Shown here: piece after piece, positions 33,435 through 42,068 of the stretch | How the letters are laid out: each line of letters begins with the position of its first letter | How positions within the stretch are numbered: position 1 is the first letter of the stretch | The notes under the pieces: model-generated | Seen by the model: only the letters and a program-made list of their open reading frames with translations | Databases searched by the model: none | Told to the model about the DNA's origin: nothing | Made by a program: the position numbers and the translations under genes | Assembly: GCF_008039615.1 (NCBI RefSeq) | Contig: NZ_VDUZ01000005.1 | Location: 180,857-244,856 of the forward strand | DNA from: Vineibacter terrae | Lineage (GTDB): Bacteria > Pseudomonadota > Alphaproteobacteria > Reyranellales > Reyranellaceae | Length of the DNA: 64,000 nucleotides | Reading direction: 5' to 3'

Positions 33435-34262
33435 ATGAGCGCGGACACGATGGACGGAGCCGGCGGGCGCGTGCCGCGCATGGCGATGGAGAGATGGCGG
33501 CCGATGCTCCTGCTGTTCCCGGAACGGATCATATTGCCGGTCCTGACGGCGGCCGGCTTGCTGCTGGTGTGGGAGATCGTGGTCCGCCACTACGAGATCC
33601 CGCCGGCGCTGCTGCCGGCGCCCAGCCAGGTCGGCCAGCGGCTGTGGGAGGTGCTGCCGCTGCTGCTGGAGCATGCGGTGCCGACCACTCTGGAGTCGGC
33701 GCTGGGCTTCGTGCTGGCCTCGCTGCTGGGCGTCGGGCTCGCCATCCTGCTGACCTACTCGCGGCTGTTCTCGGCCGCGGTCTATCCGACGGTGGTGGTC
33801 TTCCAGCTCATCCCCAAGATCGCGCTGGCGCCGCTGTTCGTGGTCTGGCTGGGCATCGAGATGCAGTCGCGGCTGGCCTTCGCGGTGTTCATCAGCTTCT
33901 TTCCGATCGTGATCGCGACCGAAGCCGGCCTGCGCAACACGCCGCCCGACATGCTGCGCCTGTGCAAGGCGCTCACCGCCACGGGCTGGCAGATCTTCAC
34001 GTCGGTGCGCCTGCCCTATGCCGTGCCCTACATCTTCAGCGGCATGAAGATCGCGGTCACGTTCGCGATCATCGGCGTGATCGTGGGCGAGTTCATCTCG
34101 GCCCAGAAAGGACTGGGCTACATCATCATCTTCGCCTCCTCGCAGGCGGACACGGCGCTGATCCTGGCGGCGATCTTCGTGCTCTGCGTCGTCGGCCTCG
34201 CCCTGTTCGGCGCGGTGGCCGCGGCCGAGCGGCTGGTGGTGCGCCGCTACGGGTTTGCCTGA
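33435..34262 (+). CDS. ABC transporter permease, taurine/nitrate/sulfonate type
   Basis: 275 residues, about six membrane segments starting near residue 30 (PVLTAAGLLLVWEIVV) and the EAA loop CKALTATGWQIFTSVRLPYA for ATPase contact. It follows the ATPase gene by 28 bases with an AGAGGA ribosome site. Third part of the importer in this catabolic cluster; the sequence does not reveal what is imported. Confidence 0.9.
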   Translation: MSADTMDGAGGRVPRMAMERWRPMLLLFPERIILPVLTAAGLLLVWEIVVRHYEIPPALLPAPSQVGQRLWEVLPLLLEHAVPTTLESALGFVLASLLGVGLAILLTYSRLFSAAVYPTVVVFQLIPKIALAPLFVVWLGIEMQSRLAFAVFISFFPIVIATEAGLRNTPPDMLRLCKALTATGWQIFTSVRLPYAVPYIFSGMKIAVTFAIIGVIVGEFISAQKGLGYIIIFASSQADTALILAAIFVLCVVGLALFGAVAAAERLVVRRYGFA

Positions 34263-34279
34263 GCAACGGAGCAGCAAGC

Positions 34280-35059
34280 GTGGATCTCGGAATCAAGGGG
34301 CGGCGGGCGCTGGTCTGCGCCGCCAGCAAGGGCCTGGGCAGAAGCTGCGCGATGGCGCTGGCGCAGGCCGGCGTGTCGCTGGTGATCACGGCCCGCGGCG
34401 CCGACGCGCTGGCGGCGGCGGCGGACGAGATCCGGCGCGCCACCGGCGCCGAGGTGACGGCGGTGGTGGGCGACATTGCCATGCCCGAAGGCCGGGCCGC
34501 GGCGCTGCAGGCATGCCCGGCGCCGGACATGCTGGTGACCAATGCCGGCGGTCCGCCGACGGGGGATTTCCGGACCTGGGAACGCGCTGACTGGATCAAG
34601 GCGCTGGACGCCAACATGCTGGCGCCGATCGAGCTGATCCGCGCCACGGTCGATGGCATGATGGCGCGCGGCTTCGGCCGCATCGTCAACATCACGTCGG
34701 GGGCGGTGAAGGCGCCGATCGATCACCTCGGCCTCTCCAACGGCGCGCGCGCTGGGCTCACCGGCTTCGTCGCCGGCCTGTCGCGCAAGACCGTGCGCCA
34801 CAACGTCACCATCAACAACCTGCTGCCTGGCGCCTTCGCCACCGACCGGCTGAACAGCACCTACAGCGCGGTGGCGGCGCAGCGCGGCATCTCCGTCGAG
34901 GCCGCCCAGCAGGAGCGCCTGGCGACGATCCCCGCCGGCCGCTTCGGCCGCGTCGACGAGTTCGGCGCCGCCTGCGCCTTCCTGTGCAGCGCCCACGCCG
35001 GCTACATCACCGGCCAGAACTGGCTGATCGACGGCGGCGCCTATCCCGGGACGTTCTAG
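34280..35059 (+). CDS. SDR-family protein lacking the usual Tyr-x-x-x-Lys
   Basis: 259 residues from GTG 34280. The cofactor-binding start is ALVCAASKGLGRSCAMALA, with S-K in place of the first Gly of TGxxxGxG, and the NAG motif is VTNAGGPP. The Ser region IVNITSGAVKAPIDHLGLSN follows, but where the catalytic Tyr-x-x-x-Lys should be, the chain reads LSNGARAGL, with no Tyr and no Lys. The C-terminal NWLIDGGAYPG is typical. Related proteins with this LSNGAR feature are annotated as 3-oxoacyl-ACP reductase-like; ordinary oxidoreductase chemistry is doubtful. It follows the permease by 17 bases in the operon. Confidence 0.82.
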   Translation: MDLGIKGRRALVCAASKGLGRSCAMALAQAGVSLVITARGADALAAAADEIRRATGAEVTAVVGDIAMPEGRAAALQACPAPDMLVTNAGGPPTGDFRTWERADWIKALDANMLAPIELIRATVDGMMARGFGRIVNITSGAVKAPIDHLGLSNGARAGLTGFVAGLSRKTVRHNVTINNLLPGAFATDRLNSTYSAVAAQRGISVEAAQQERLATIPAGRFGRVDEFGAACAFLCSAHAGYITGQNWLIDGGAYPGTF

Positions 35060-35081
35060 CAACGAGCATCAGGAGGGACCC

Positions 35082-35924
35082 ATGACGGGCGAAATCGCCA
35101 CCATCTCCGTCGCCGACGTCGAGCGCTATGCGGCCGACGGCGCCGTATGCCTGCGCGGGCTGTTCGCGGCCTGGATCGAGCCGTTGCGCGCGGCGGTGGA
35201 GCGCAACATCGCGGCGCCGGGTCCGCTGGGCACGCGCTACGGCCGCGCCGACCACAAGGGCACGTTCCACGGCGACCGCTACATGTGGACCTATGATCCG
35301 GGGTTTCGCGACTTCGTCTTCGGCTCGCCCGCGGCCGCGATCGCCGGCGCCCTGATGCAGAGCGCCAAGGTGAACTTCTTCTACGATCACCTGCTGGTGA
35401 AGGAGCCCGGCGCGGAAGCGCCGACGCCGTGGCATCAGGACCTGCCCTATTGGTGCGTGAGCGGCGACCAGACGTGCTCCATATGGCTGGCGCTGGACGA
35501 TGTCGGCAGCGCCAACGGACCGCTGGAGTTCATCCGCGGCTCGCACCGCTGGAACCGTCAGTTCCAGGCCCCGGACTTCAAGTTCACCCAGACCTATTCC
35601 GATGAGCTCGAGCCGATCCCCGACATCGACGCGGACCGTGCCGCCTATGATATCCTGCGCTGGGACATGGCGGCGGGCGATTGCATCGCCTTCCACGGCC
35701 TTGCCGTGCACGGCTCGCCGGGCAACCAGGATGGCGGCCGCCGCCGGCGCGCGCTCTCGACGCGCTGGCTGGGCGACGACATCGTCTATCGCCAGCATCC
35801 GCGCGTCACCAAGCCGATCCGCGATCCCGGCCTGAAGCACGGCGATGCCATGGATTGCGACCTGTTCCCCGTCGTGTGGCGGCGCCATCCTGCCGCCGCC
35901 CTCGCATCGGCAATGGTCGAGTGA
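35082..35924 (+). CDS. Phytanoyl-CoA dioxygenase (PhyH) family Fe(II)/2-oxoglutarate oxygenase
   Basis: 280 residues. The iron ligands are visible as the His-x-Asp of TPWHQDLPYW (about residue 119) and a distal His in FHGLAVHGSPGN (about 207-211), with the 2-oxoglutarate-binding Arg in RRALSTRWLG. SANGPLEFIRGSHRW is typical of the family. It is the last gene of the plus-strand cluster and likely hydroxylates an intermediate. It does not look like the ectoine hydroxylase EctD, which has a different His-x-Asp context. AGGAGG lies before the ATG. Confidence 0.87.
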   Translation: MTGEIATISVADVERYAADGAVCLRGLFAAWIEPLRAAVERNIAAPGPLGTRYGRADHKGTFHGDRYMWTYDPGFRDFVFGSPAAAIAGALMQSAKVNFFYDHLLVKEPGAEAPTPWHQDLPYWCVSGDQTCSIWLALDDVGSANGPLEFIRGSHRWNRQFQAPDFKFTQTYSDELEPIPDIDADRAAYDILRWDMAAGDCIAFHGLAVHGSPGNQDGGRRRRALSTRWLGDDIVYRQHPRVTKPIRDPGLKHGDAMDCDLFPVVWRRHPAAALASAMVE

Positions 35925-35936
35925 CACGACACGACT

Positions 35937-36022
35937 GTCATCCCGAGCGCAGCGAGGGATCTCCTGCGAACGGCGCACCGTGCGTCTTTCCGCAGGAGAT
36001 CCCTCGCTGCGCTCGGGATGAC
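35937..36022. repeat. GTCATCCCGAGC-family inverted repeat, copy 1
   Basis: Arms 35937-35968 and 35991-36022 are perfect 32-base inverse copies around a 22-base loop containing CGCACCGTGCG. It lies between the convergent PhyH and aminotransferase genes, where it could act as a two-way terminator. Other copies are at 39046, 47363 and 59133. Confidence 0.92.
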
Positions 36023-36029
36023 GGGGATG

Positions 36030-37433
36030 CTAGGCGCTCTTCAGCTCGGCGGCGACGCTCGCCACCGCCTTGGCTGTGGCGTCGATGATCAGGTCGGCCT
36101 CGGCGCGCGTGAGGCAGAGCGGCGGCGCGAAGCCCAGGATGTCGCCGTGGGGCATGGCGCGCGCGATCACGCCGCGTTCCAGCATGGCCGCCGACAGGCG
36201 TGGCCCGACCTTCAGGGCAGGGTCGAAGAACACCCGGTCGGCCTTGTCGGCCACGAGCTCGACCGCGGCCAGCAGGCCTTCGCCGCGCACCTCGCCCACC
36301 AGCGGGTGGTCCGCCAGCGCCTGGGCGAGGCTGTCGCGGAAATAGGCGCCGACGCTGCGTGCGTTCTCCACCAGGCCGAGCTGGTCGACGAGCTCGAGAT
36401 TGGCGACGCCGGCTGCGGCGCAGATCGGGTGCGAGGAATACGTCCAGCCATGCCCGATGGCGCCGAGCGCGTCCGAACCCTGCTCCAGCACGCGCCAGAC
36501 CTTGTCCGACACGATGACGCCGGAGAGCGGCGCGTAGGCCGAGGTCAGGCCCTTGGCGATGGTGATCAGGTCGGGCGCCATCGCGTAGTGCTGGGCGCCG
36601 AACATCGAGCCCAGGCGGCCGAAGCCGGTGACGACCTCGTCGGCGATCAGCAGCACGTCGTGCTTCTTCAGCACCGCCTGGATCTTTTCCCAGTAGCCGG
36701 CCGGCGGCGGCACGATGCCGCCGGTGCCCAGCACGGGCTCGCCGATGAAGGCCGCGACCGTGTCCGGTCCTTCGCGCTGGATCAGGGCGTCCAGCTGGTC
36801 GGCGCAGAACTGCGCGAAGCCGGCCTCATCGAGGCTGCGATCGGCGCGGCGGAAGAAATACGGCGCCTCGGTATGCAGCACCGGCGATAGTGGCAGGTCG
36901 AAGGCCTTGTGGAACAGCTCCAGGCCGGTGAGGCTGCCGGTCATCAGGCCGGAGCCGTGATAGCCGCGCCAGCGCGAGATGATCTTCTTCTTCTGCGGCC
37001 GGCCGAGGACGTTGTTGTAGTACCAGACCAGCTTGATGTTGGTCTCGTTGGCGTCCGAGCCCGACAGGCCGAAGAACACCCGCGACATGCCGGCCGGCGC
37101 GCGATCGACGATCATCTTGGCCAGGCGGATCGAGGCCTCGCTGCCGTGCCCGGCATAGGCGTGATAGTAGGCCAGCGCCCGTGCCTGCGCCGCGATCGCA
37201 TCGGCGATCTCCTGCCGGCCATAGCCGACATTGACACAATACAGGCCGGCGAAGGCATCGAGGCTGCGCCGCCCATCGCGGTCGACGATGTAGACGCCCT
37301 CGCCGCCGGTCACGATCCGGTTGGGCGTCTCGCCGCGCGCGTGCGCGGCCATGTGCGTCGAGGGATGGAAGAAATGGTCGCGGTCCCAGGCGGTGAGCTC
37401 GTTGTCGCGGGCAGGCATCGGTTCGATCCTCAT
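36030..37433 (-). CDS. Class III pyridoxal-phosphate aminotransferase
   Basis: 467 residues of the omega-amino-acid aminotransferase group. Features include LYCVNVGYGRQEIADAI, the PLP phosphate-binding FFGLSGSDANETNIKLVWYY, the Asp of LLIADEVVTGFGR, and the Schiff-base Lys in LITIAKGLTSAYAPLSG. It would move an amino group from an omega- or beta-amino compound to pyruvate or 2-oxoglutarate, giving an aldehyde for the overlapping dehydrogenase gene. Its ATG overlaps the dehydrogenase stop (ATGA), so the pair is coupled. The doe/eut ectoine pathway uses such a pair. Confidence 0.9.
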   Translation of the reverse strand: MRIEPMPARDNELTAWDRDHFFHPSTHMAAHARGETPNRIVTGGEGVYIVDRDGRRSLDAFAGLYCVNVGYGRQEIADAIAAQARALAYYHAYAGHGSEASIRLAKMIVDRAPAGMSRVFFGLSGSDANETNIKLVWYYNNVLGRPQKKKIISRWRGYHGSGLMTGSLTGLELFHKAFDLPLSPVLHTEAPYFFRRADRSLDEAGFAQFCADQLDALIQREGPDTVAAFIGEPVLGTGGIVPPPAGYWEKIQAVLKKHDVLLIADEVVTGFGRLGSMFGAQHYAMAPDLITIAKGLTSAYAPLSGVIVSDKVWRVLEQGSDALGAIGHGWTYSSHPICAAAGVANLELVDQLGLVENARSVGAYFRDSLAQALADHPLVGEVRGEGLLAAVELVADKADRVFFDPALKVGPRLSAAMLERGVIARAMPHGDILGFAPPLCLTRAEADLIIDATAKAVASVAAELKSA

Positions 37434-38941
37434 TCAGTGTCCAGGCAGACGTATTTCAGGTCGGTGAAGGCCTCCAGGCCGTGACGCGCGCCCTCGCGGC
37501 CCAGCCCGGATTGCTTGACGCCGCCGAACGGGATCGGCGCGCCGGTGATGCGCACGCGGTTCACGGCGATCATGCCGTATTCCAGCCTGCGGCTAAGGCG
37601 CAGGCCGCGGCTGCCGTCGCGCGTGACGACATAGGCCGCAAGCCCGTATTCGGTGACGTTGGCGCGGGCCACCACCTCGTCCTCGCTGTCGAAGGGCGCC
37701 AGCGCCGCGACCGGGCCGAAGGTCTCCTCGCGCATGATCAAGGCATCGTCGGGCACGTCGGCCAGCACGGTCGGCGCGTAGAATAGCGGCCCCAGCGGCG
37801 AGCCCGCGCCGCCGGACAGGCAGCGTGCGCCACGCGCGACGGCGTCGCGCACGTGCTGCTCGACCTTCGCGACGGCGCGCTCGTGTATCAGCGGCCCGAT
37901 CTCGCTGCCGTGATCCAGCCCGGCGCCGACCTTGAGCCGGGCCGCGCGCGCCGCGAAGGCGGCGCAGAAGGCCGCGTATAGCGGCCGCTCGACATAGAGG
38001 CGGTTCGCGGCCAGGCAGTCCTGGCCCGAGGTGGCGAACTTGGCGCCGATGGCGATGTCGACGGCACGCTCGAGGTCGGCGTCGGCGAAGACGATCAGCG
38101 GCGCATGCCCGCCCAGTTCCATGACCAGCCGCTTCATCGTCGGCGCGCAGCGCGCCGCGATCAGGCGGCCGATTTCGGTCGACCCCGTGAAGCTCAGCCC
38201 GCGCACGCGCGTATCGTCGCACAGGCGGTTGACGATGGCCTCGGACGGGCCGGGCACCACGTTGAGGACGCCGGCAGGGAAGCCGGCGCGTGCCGCCAGC
38301 TCGGCCAGCGCCAGGGCCGACAGCGGCGTATGGGAGGAGGGGTGCGCCACCACCGTGCAGCCCGCTGCGAGCGCGGCGGCCGCCTTGCGGGTCAGCATCG
38401 CCGACGGGAAGTTCCACGGCGTCACCAGCCCGACCACGCCCAGCGGCTCGCGCCGCACCATCATCTCGGCACCGGGCAGGTGGCTGGCGACGGCCTCGGC
38501 ACCGACCCGGCGACTTTCCTCGGCGAACCATTCGACGAACGATGCCGCATAGGCGACCTCGCCGCGCGCTTCGGCCATCGGCTTGCCCTGCTCCAGGGTG
38601 ATGATCAGCGCCAGGTCCTGGGCCGCCGCCACGATATGGGCATGCCAGCCGCGCAGGCGCGCCGCCCGCGCCTGCGGCAGCAGTGCCCGCCAATCGGCCT
38701 GGGCGCGGACGGCGGCGGTGATGGCGCGGTCGACGTCGTGCACGCCGCCAGCGGCGACGCGCGCGACGGGGCTGCCGGTGGCTGGATCGACGACCACGAT
38801 CATGCTGTCGCTGGCGCTGCCGCCGGTCCACTGCCCGTCGACATAGGACCGCGCGCGCAGCAGGCTGAGGTCGCTCAGCCGGGCCAGGGCGGGGTGCGAA
38901 TCGATCGGGCGTGGCGCTGCGTGTGTCACGGCCGCCACCAT
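37430..38941 (-). CDS. NAD(P)-dependent aldehyde dehydrogenase (succinate-semialdehyde type)
   Basis: 503 residues. The cofactor and active-site blocks are GLVTPWNFPSAMLTRKAAAA, FTGSTEIGRLI, the general-base Glu in VMELGGHAP, and the catalytic Cys in ATSGQDCLAANR, closing with PFGGVKQSGLGREG. It would oxidise the semialdehyde made by the overlapping class III aminotransferase. GabD/DoeC-type enzymes look like this. It is preceded by an Lrp-type regulator gene in the same direction. Confidence 0.9.
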   Translation of the reverse strand: MVAAVTHAAPRPIDSHPALARLSDLSLLRARSYVDGQWTGGSASDSMIVVVDPATGSPVARVAAGGVHDVDRAITAAVRAQADWRALLPQARAARLRGWHAHIVAAAQDLALIITLEQGKPMAEARGEVAYAASFVEWFAEESRRVGAEAVASHLPGAEMMVRREPLGVVGLVTPWNFPSAMLTRKAAAALAAGCTVVAHPSSHTPLSALALAELAARAGFPAGVLNVVPGPSEAIVNRLCDDTRVRGLSFTGSTEIGRLIAARCAPTMKRLVMELGGHAPLIVFADADLERAVDIAIGAKFATSGQDCLAANRLYVERPLYAAFCAAFAARAARLKVGAGLDHGSEIGPLIHERAVAKVEQHVRDAVARGARCLSGGAGSPLGPLFYAPTVLADVPDDALIMREETFGPVAALAPFDSEDEVVARANVTEYGLAAYVVTRDGSRGLRLSRRLEYGMIAVNRVRITGAPIPFGGVKQSGLGREGARHGLEAFTDLKYVCLDTE

Positions 38942-39045
38942 AGGCGGCCATGCGCCGCAGGAGCGCCGGAATGCCCCCGGCCGCGCCGATGGGTTTGCGG
39001 CGAGGACGCCTTCCGGGCGTCGGAAATCCGGTGTCCGTCAAAACC

Positions 39046-39072
39046 GTCATCCCGAGCGCAGCGAGGGATGAC
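39046..39072. repeat. GTCATCCCGAGC-family repeat, solo/collapsed copy
   Basis: One arm of the repeat family (GTCATCCCGAGCGCAGCGAG) runs straight into GGGATGAC, the inverse of its own first eight bases. The element therefore looks like a full copy that lost its loop and most of one arm. It lies between the Lrp-type gene and the aldehyde dehydrogenase gene. Confidence 0.75.
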
Positions 39073-39087
39073 GGGCGGACGGGGCTG

Positions 39088-39585
39088 CTACGGCCGGCGC
39101 GCTCCCGGCATTTCGACGAGCACGTCGACCGGCGGCTGCGGCGCGGCCTTGATGGCCTTGGTCATGATGTAGGTGAAGTACCGGTCGACCCCGGGCTGGG
39201 CCTCCAGCAGCCGCTCGACCAATGCCTGGTAGCTGTCGACGTTCTGGCACATCACCTTCAGCAGGTAGTCGATGCCGCCGCCCAGGGCATAGCACTCGAT
39301 GATCTGCGGCACCTTCTGGACATAGGCCTCGAAGGCGGCGAAGTCGCTGGCGCGATGCGAGCGCAGCGTCACCGTCATGAAGAACGTCTGGACATCGAAC
39401 AGCGCCCGCAGGTCGACATGCGCGTGATACGAGGCGATCACCTTGGCGCGCTCAAGCCGGCTGATGCGATCGACGCAGGCGCTGGGCGAGAGGCCGACCC
39501 GCTCGGCCAGCGCGCTCTTGCTGATGCGGCCCTCGCGCTGCAGGATCGAGAGGATCCGGATGTCGATCCGGTCGAGCGACAGCAT
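39088..39585 (-). CDS. Lrp/AsnC family transcriptional regulator
   Basis: 165 residues. The N-terminal helix-turn-helix (about 1-60: LDRIDIRILSILQREGRISK, RVGLSPSACVDRISRLE) and the C-terminal RAM ligand domain (about 65-150, with ALGGGIDYLLKVMC) are complete. It is immediately upstream of the aldehyde dehydrogenase and aminotransferase genes in the same direction, as DoeX is in ectoine degradation operons, so it likely controls them. ATG 39585 is the natural start; the frame runs on upstream without support. Confidence 0.87.
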   Translation of the reverse strand: MLSLDRIDIRILSILQREGRISKSALAERVGLSPSACVDRISRLERAKVIASYHAHVDLRALFDVQTFFMTVTLRSHRASDFAAFEAYVQKVPQIIECYALGGGIDYLLKVMCQNVDSYQALVERLLEAQPGVDRYFTYIMTKAIKAAPQPPVDVLVEMPGARRP

Positions 39586-39695
39586 GGCTGTGCCGGCCCT
39601 GCCGGGGCTGCGTTGTCGTGGCGCTCGGGTGCTACGCATGGAAGACCACTGCCGCATGTCGCGGCGCCGGGCAACCATGTCGCCGCGCCCGGCGA

Positions 39696-40631
39696 CTACG
39701 TGCTGCTGGCCATGCCCTTCACGAACGGGATGTTGCCGGCCGCCCTGATAAGCTGCAGGCGCAGCGCCTCGACGATCAGCTCGGCCAGCCGCGACGAGGG
39801 GCGGAACGCCGAGCGCAGCAGCGCCACCCGCTGCGGCACCTTGGGCCGGAAGCGCACCAGGGTGCAGCCCTGGTCGCCGGACACGCCGCTGGGCCAGGGG
39901 TCGATCAGGGCGATGCAGCGCCCGGCATTGGCGGCGGCATAGGCCACGGTCGAGCTGTTGGCCTCCATCACCACGTGCATGGCCACGCCCGCCGCCTCGA
40001 AGCATTCGCGCACCAGGTGGCTGGCGGGCGTTGCCGGATCGAGGCTGATCAGCGGCTGACCATCGAGGTCGCGCGGGGTCACGAACTCGTAGCCGGCAAG
40101 CGCGTGGCCGGGCGGCACGACGGCGACGATCTCGCTTTCGCCGATGATCTCGATGCGCAGGTCGCGGTCGGTCACCGGCGCATGCACCAGGCCCAGATCG
40201 ACGCTGTGATGGATCGTGGCGTCGATCACCTCGGCGCGCGATCCGGTCACCACCTTGAAGGTCAAGTTCGGCAGCTTCTGCTGCAGGCCCATTGCGGTCT
40301 GCACCACCAGCGAGGCGGCCAAGGTCGGAATCGCCGCGATCGACAGCTGCCCGGCCTCGCCCGAGCGCAGGTCATCGACGCGGTCGCGGAACACCGAGAC
40401 ATGGGCGAAGAGCCGCCCCGCCTCGTCGTAGAGCCGCGCCGCGTCCTGGGTCGGCACCAGCCGCCGCCGCTGCCGGCCGAACAGCGACAGGCCGACATCC
40501 TGCTCGAACTCGGCCAGCGCCTTGCTGACGGCCGGCTGCGTCACGCCCAGCCGGTTGGCCGCGGCGGTGATGTTGCGGGTCTCGAAGACGACCCGGAAAA
40601 CCTCGAGCAGGCGCAGATTGAGCCGCTTCAT
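39696..40631 (-). CDS. LysR family transcriptional regulator
   Basis: 311 residues. The N-terminal LysR helix-turn-helix is at 1-60 (LRLLEVFRVVFETRNITAAA, GVTQPAVSKALAEFEQDVGL), and the effector-binding domain fills about 90-295. It diverges from the M24 hydrolase gene across a 99-base gap that contains AT-rich bases and TNGGTTA-type repeats, a likely binding region. It probably activates the plus-strand hydrolase, racemase and importer genes. Confidence 0.9.
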   Translation of the reverse strand: MKRLNLRLLEVFRVVFETRNITAAANRLGVTQPAVSKALAEFEQDVGLSLFGRQRRRLVPTQDAARLYDEAGRLFAHVSVFRDRVDDLRSGEAGQLSIAAIPTLAASLVVQTAMGLQQKLPNLTFKVVTGSRAEVIDATIHHSVDLGLVHAPVTDRDLRIEIIGESEIVAVVPPGHALAGYEFVTPRDLDGQPLISLDPATPASHLVRECFEAAGVAMHVVMEANSSTVAYAAANAGRCIALIDPWPSGVSGDQGCTLVRFRPKVPQRVALLRSAFRPSSRLAELIVEALRLQLIRAAGNIPFVKGMASST

Positions 40632-40730
40632 GACAAATTGGTTATCAAGTCCGCATCAAAAGTCATTAGACAGAATGGTTAGCGCACGCAAGTTTTGCCG
40701 CATCCAAGTGCGAGCTGGAAAAGGCAAACC

Positions 40731-41903
40731 ATGCTGCTGTTCGAGAAGGCGGAGTATCTGGCGCGGGTCGCGCGGGTGAAGGCGGCGATGACGCAGCAGG
40801 GCCTCGACATCCTGCTGATCGCCTCGCCGGCGAACCAGTTCTGGCTGACCGGCTATGACGGCTGGTCGTTCTACACGCCGCAGATGGTTGCGGTCAGCCT
40901 GCAGCAGGAGGAGCCGATCTGGATCGGCCGCAAGATGGATGCGGTCGGCGCGAAGTTCACCGCCTTCCTGGCCGACAAGAACGTGATCCCGTACCCCGAC
41001 CACTATGTCGGCTCGGCCGATCTGCACCCCATGCAGTTCGTGGCCGAGGAATTGCAACGGCGTGGCTGGGATCGCGGCCGCGTCGGCGTCGAGACCGACG
41101 ACTACTACTACACAGCGAAGTGGGATGCGATCCTGCGCAAGAACCTGGCCAACTGCGAGTTCGTCGACGCCTTCCTGCTGGTCAACCGGTGCCGGATGGT
41201 GAAGTCGGAACGCGAGCTCGACTACATGCGCCAGGCCGGCCAGATCGCGGCGGCCGCGCAGCAGGCGGCGTTCGACACCGCCGAGCCCGGCGTGCGCCAG
41301 TGTGACGTGATGGCCGAGGTCTACCGCGTGACCACGGCCGGCCTGCCGGGCTTCGGCGGCACGTTCCCGTGCAAGCCGCCCAACGCCATGGTGGGCGAGA
41401 TCTGCTCCGCGCCACACCTCTCCTGGAGCGATGCGCCGCTGGTCGAGGACGACCTGTTCTACATCGAGCTGGGCGGCATCCGGCACCGCTACCACTCGCC
41501 GCTGTCGCGCTGCATCTACCTGGGCAAGCCCAGCGAGCGCATCGAGTTCATCGGCAAGGTGATCGCCGAGGGGCTGAACGCCGTGCTCGACAAGGTCCGC
41601 CCCGGCGTCGTCTGCGAGGAGCTGGCGGCGGTCTGGAAGGCCGTGATCGCGCGCTACGGCATCGAGAAGGACAGCCGCATCGGCTATCCCGTGGGCATCG
41701 GCTTTCCGCCGACCTGGGGCGAGCTGACGGCCAGCCTCCGCGCCGGCGACCGCACGGTGCTGGAGCCCAACATGACGTTCCACTGCATCCCGGCGATCTG
41801 GCTGGAGCAGTACGGGCTGGTGATCTCCGAGACCTTCGCGGTCACGGACAAGGGTGCCGAGTGCTTCGCCTCGTTCCCGCGCACCATCATGGCCAAGGGT
41901 TGA
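40731..41903 (+). CDS. M24-family (creatinase/ectoine-hydrolase-like) hydrolase without metal ligands
   Basis: 390 residues with the M24 layout: N-terminal creatinase domain (about 8-150) and a C-terminal pita-bread domain. The metal-ligand positions are changed. The usual D-x-G is YIELGGIRHRYHSPLSR (Glu246 and a Pro at the second Asp), and the usual G-H-G-I-G is RIGYPVGIGFPPTWGE with Tyr instead of His. Metal-independent family members include creatinase and ectoine hydrolase (DoeA/EutD), which this resembles in the WGE-T-A-S-L and FHCIPAIW parts. It probably opens an amide or ring. Start at ATG 40731. Confidence 0.82.
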   Translation: MLLFEKAEYLARVARVKAAMTQQGLDILLIASPANQFWLTGYDGWSFYTPQMVAVSLQQEEPIWIGRKMDAVGAKFTAFLADKNVIPYPDHYVGSADLHPMQFVAEELQRRGWDRGRVGVETDDYYYTAKWDAILRKNLANCEFVDAFLLVNRCRMVKSERELDYMRQAGQIAAAAQQAAFDTAEPGVRQCDVMAEVYRVTTAGLPGFGGTFPCKPPNAMVGEICSAPHLSWSDAPLVEDDLFYIELGGIRHRYHSPLSRCIYLGKPSERIEFIGKVIAEGLNAVLDKVRPGVVCEELAAVWKAVIARYGIEKDSRIGYPVGIGFPPTWGELTASLRAGDRTVLEPNMTFHCIPAIWLEQYGLVISETFAVTDKGAECFASFPRTIMAKG

Positions 41904-41945
41904 GGAGCGACTACGGATGCCTCGTGCTTCACAACTCTCCGCAGC

Positions 41946-42028
41946 CTTCATGGTGAGCTTGTCGAACCATGAAGGCGTCGCATGGACTGTGGTGCGGCGC
42001 TTCATGGTTCGACAGGCTCACCATGAAG
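41946..42028. repeat. TTCATGG-family inverted repeat, copy 3
   Basis: Arms 41946-41974 and 42000-42028 are inverse 29-base copies with one mismatch, 25 bases apart. It lies between the M24 hydrolase and racemase genes in one direction of transcription. Confidence 0.9.
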
Positions 42029-42068
42029 CGATCCCCCACTCTCTAGTCAGGCATTGAAGGGACACGCC

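Noticed and set aside
35082..35924. Ectoine hydroxylase (EctD) assignment for the PhyH-type protein
   Set aside because: The His-x-Asp context (WHQDLPYW) and surrounding residues do not match the EctD signature; only the general PhyH family is supported.
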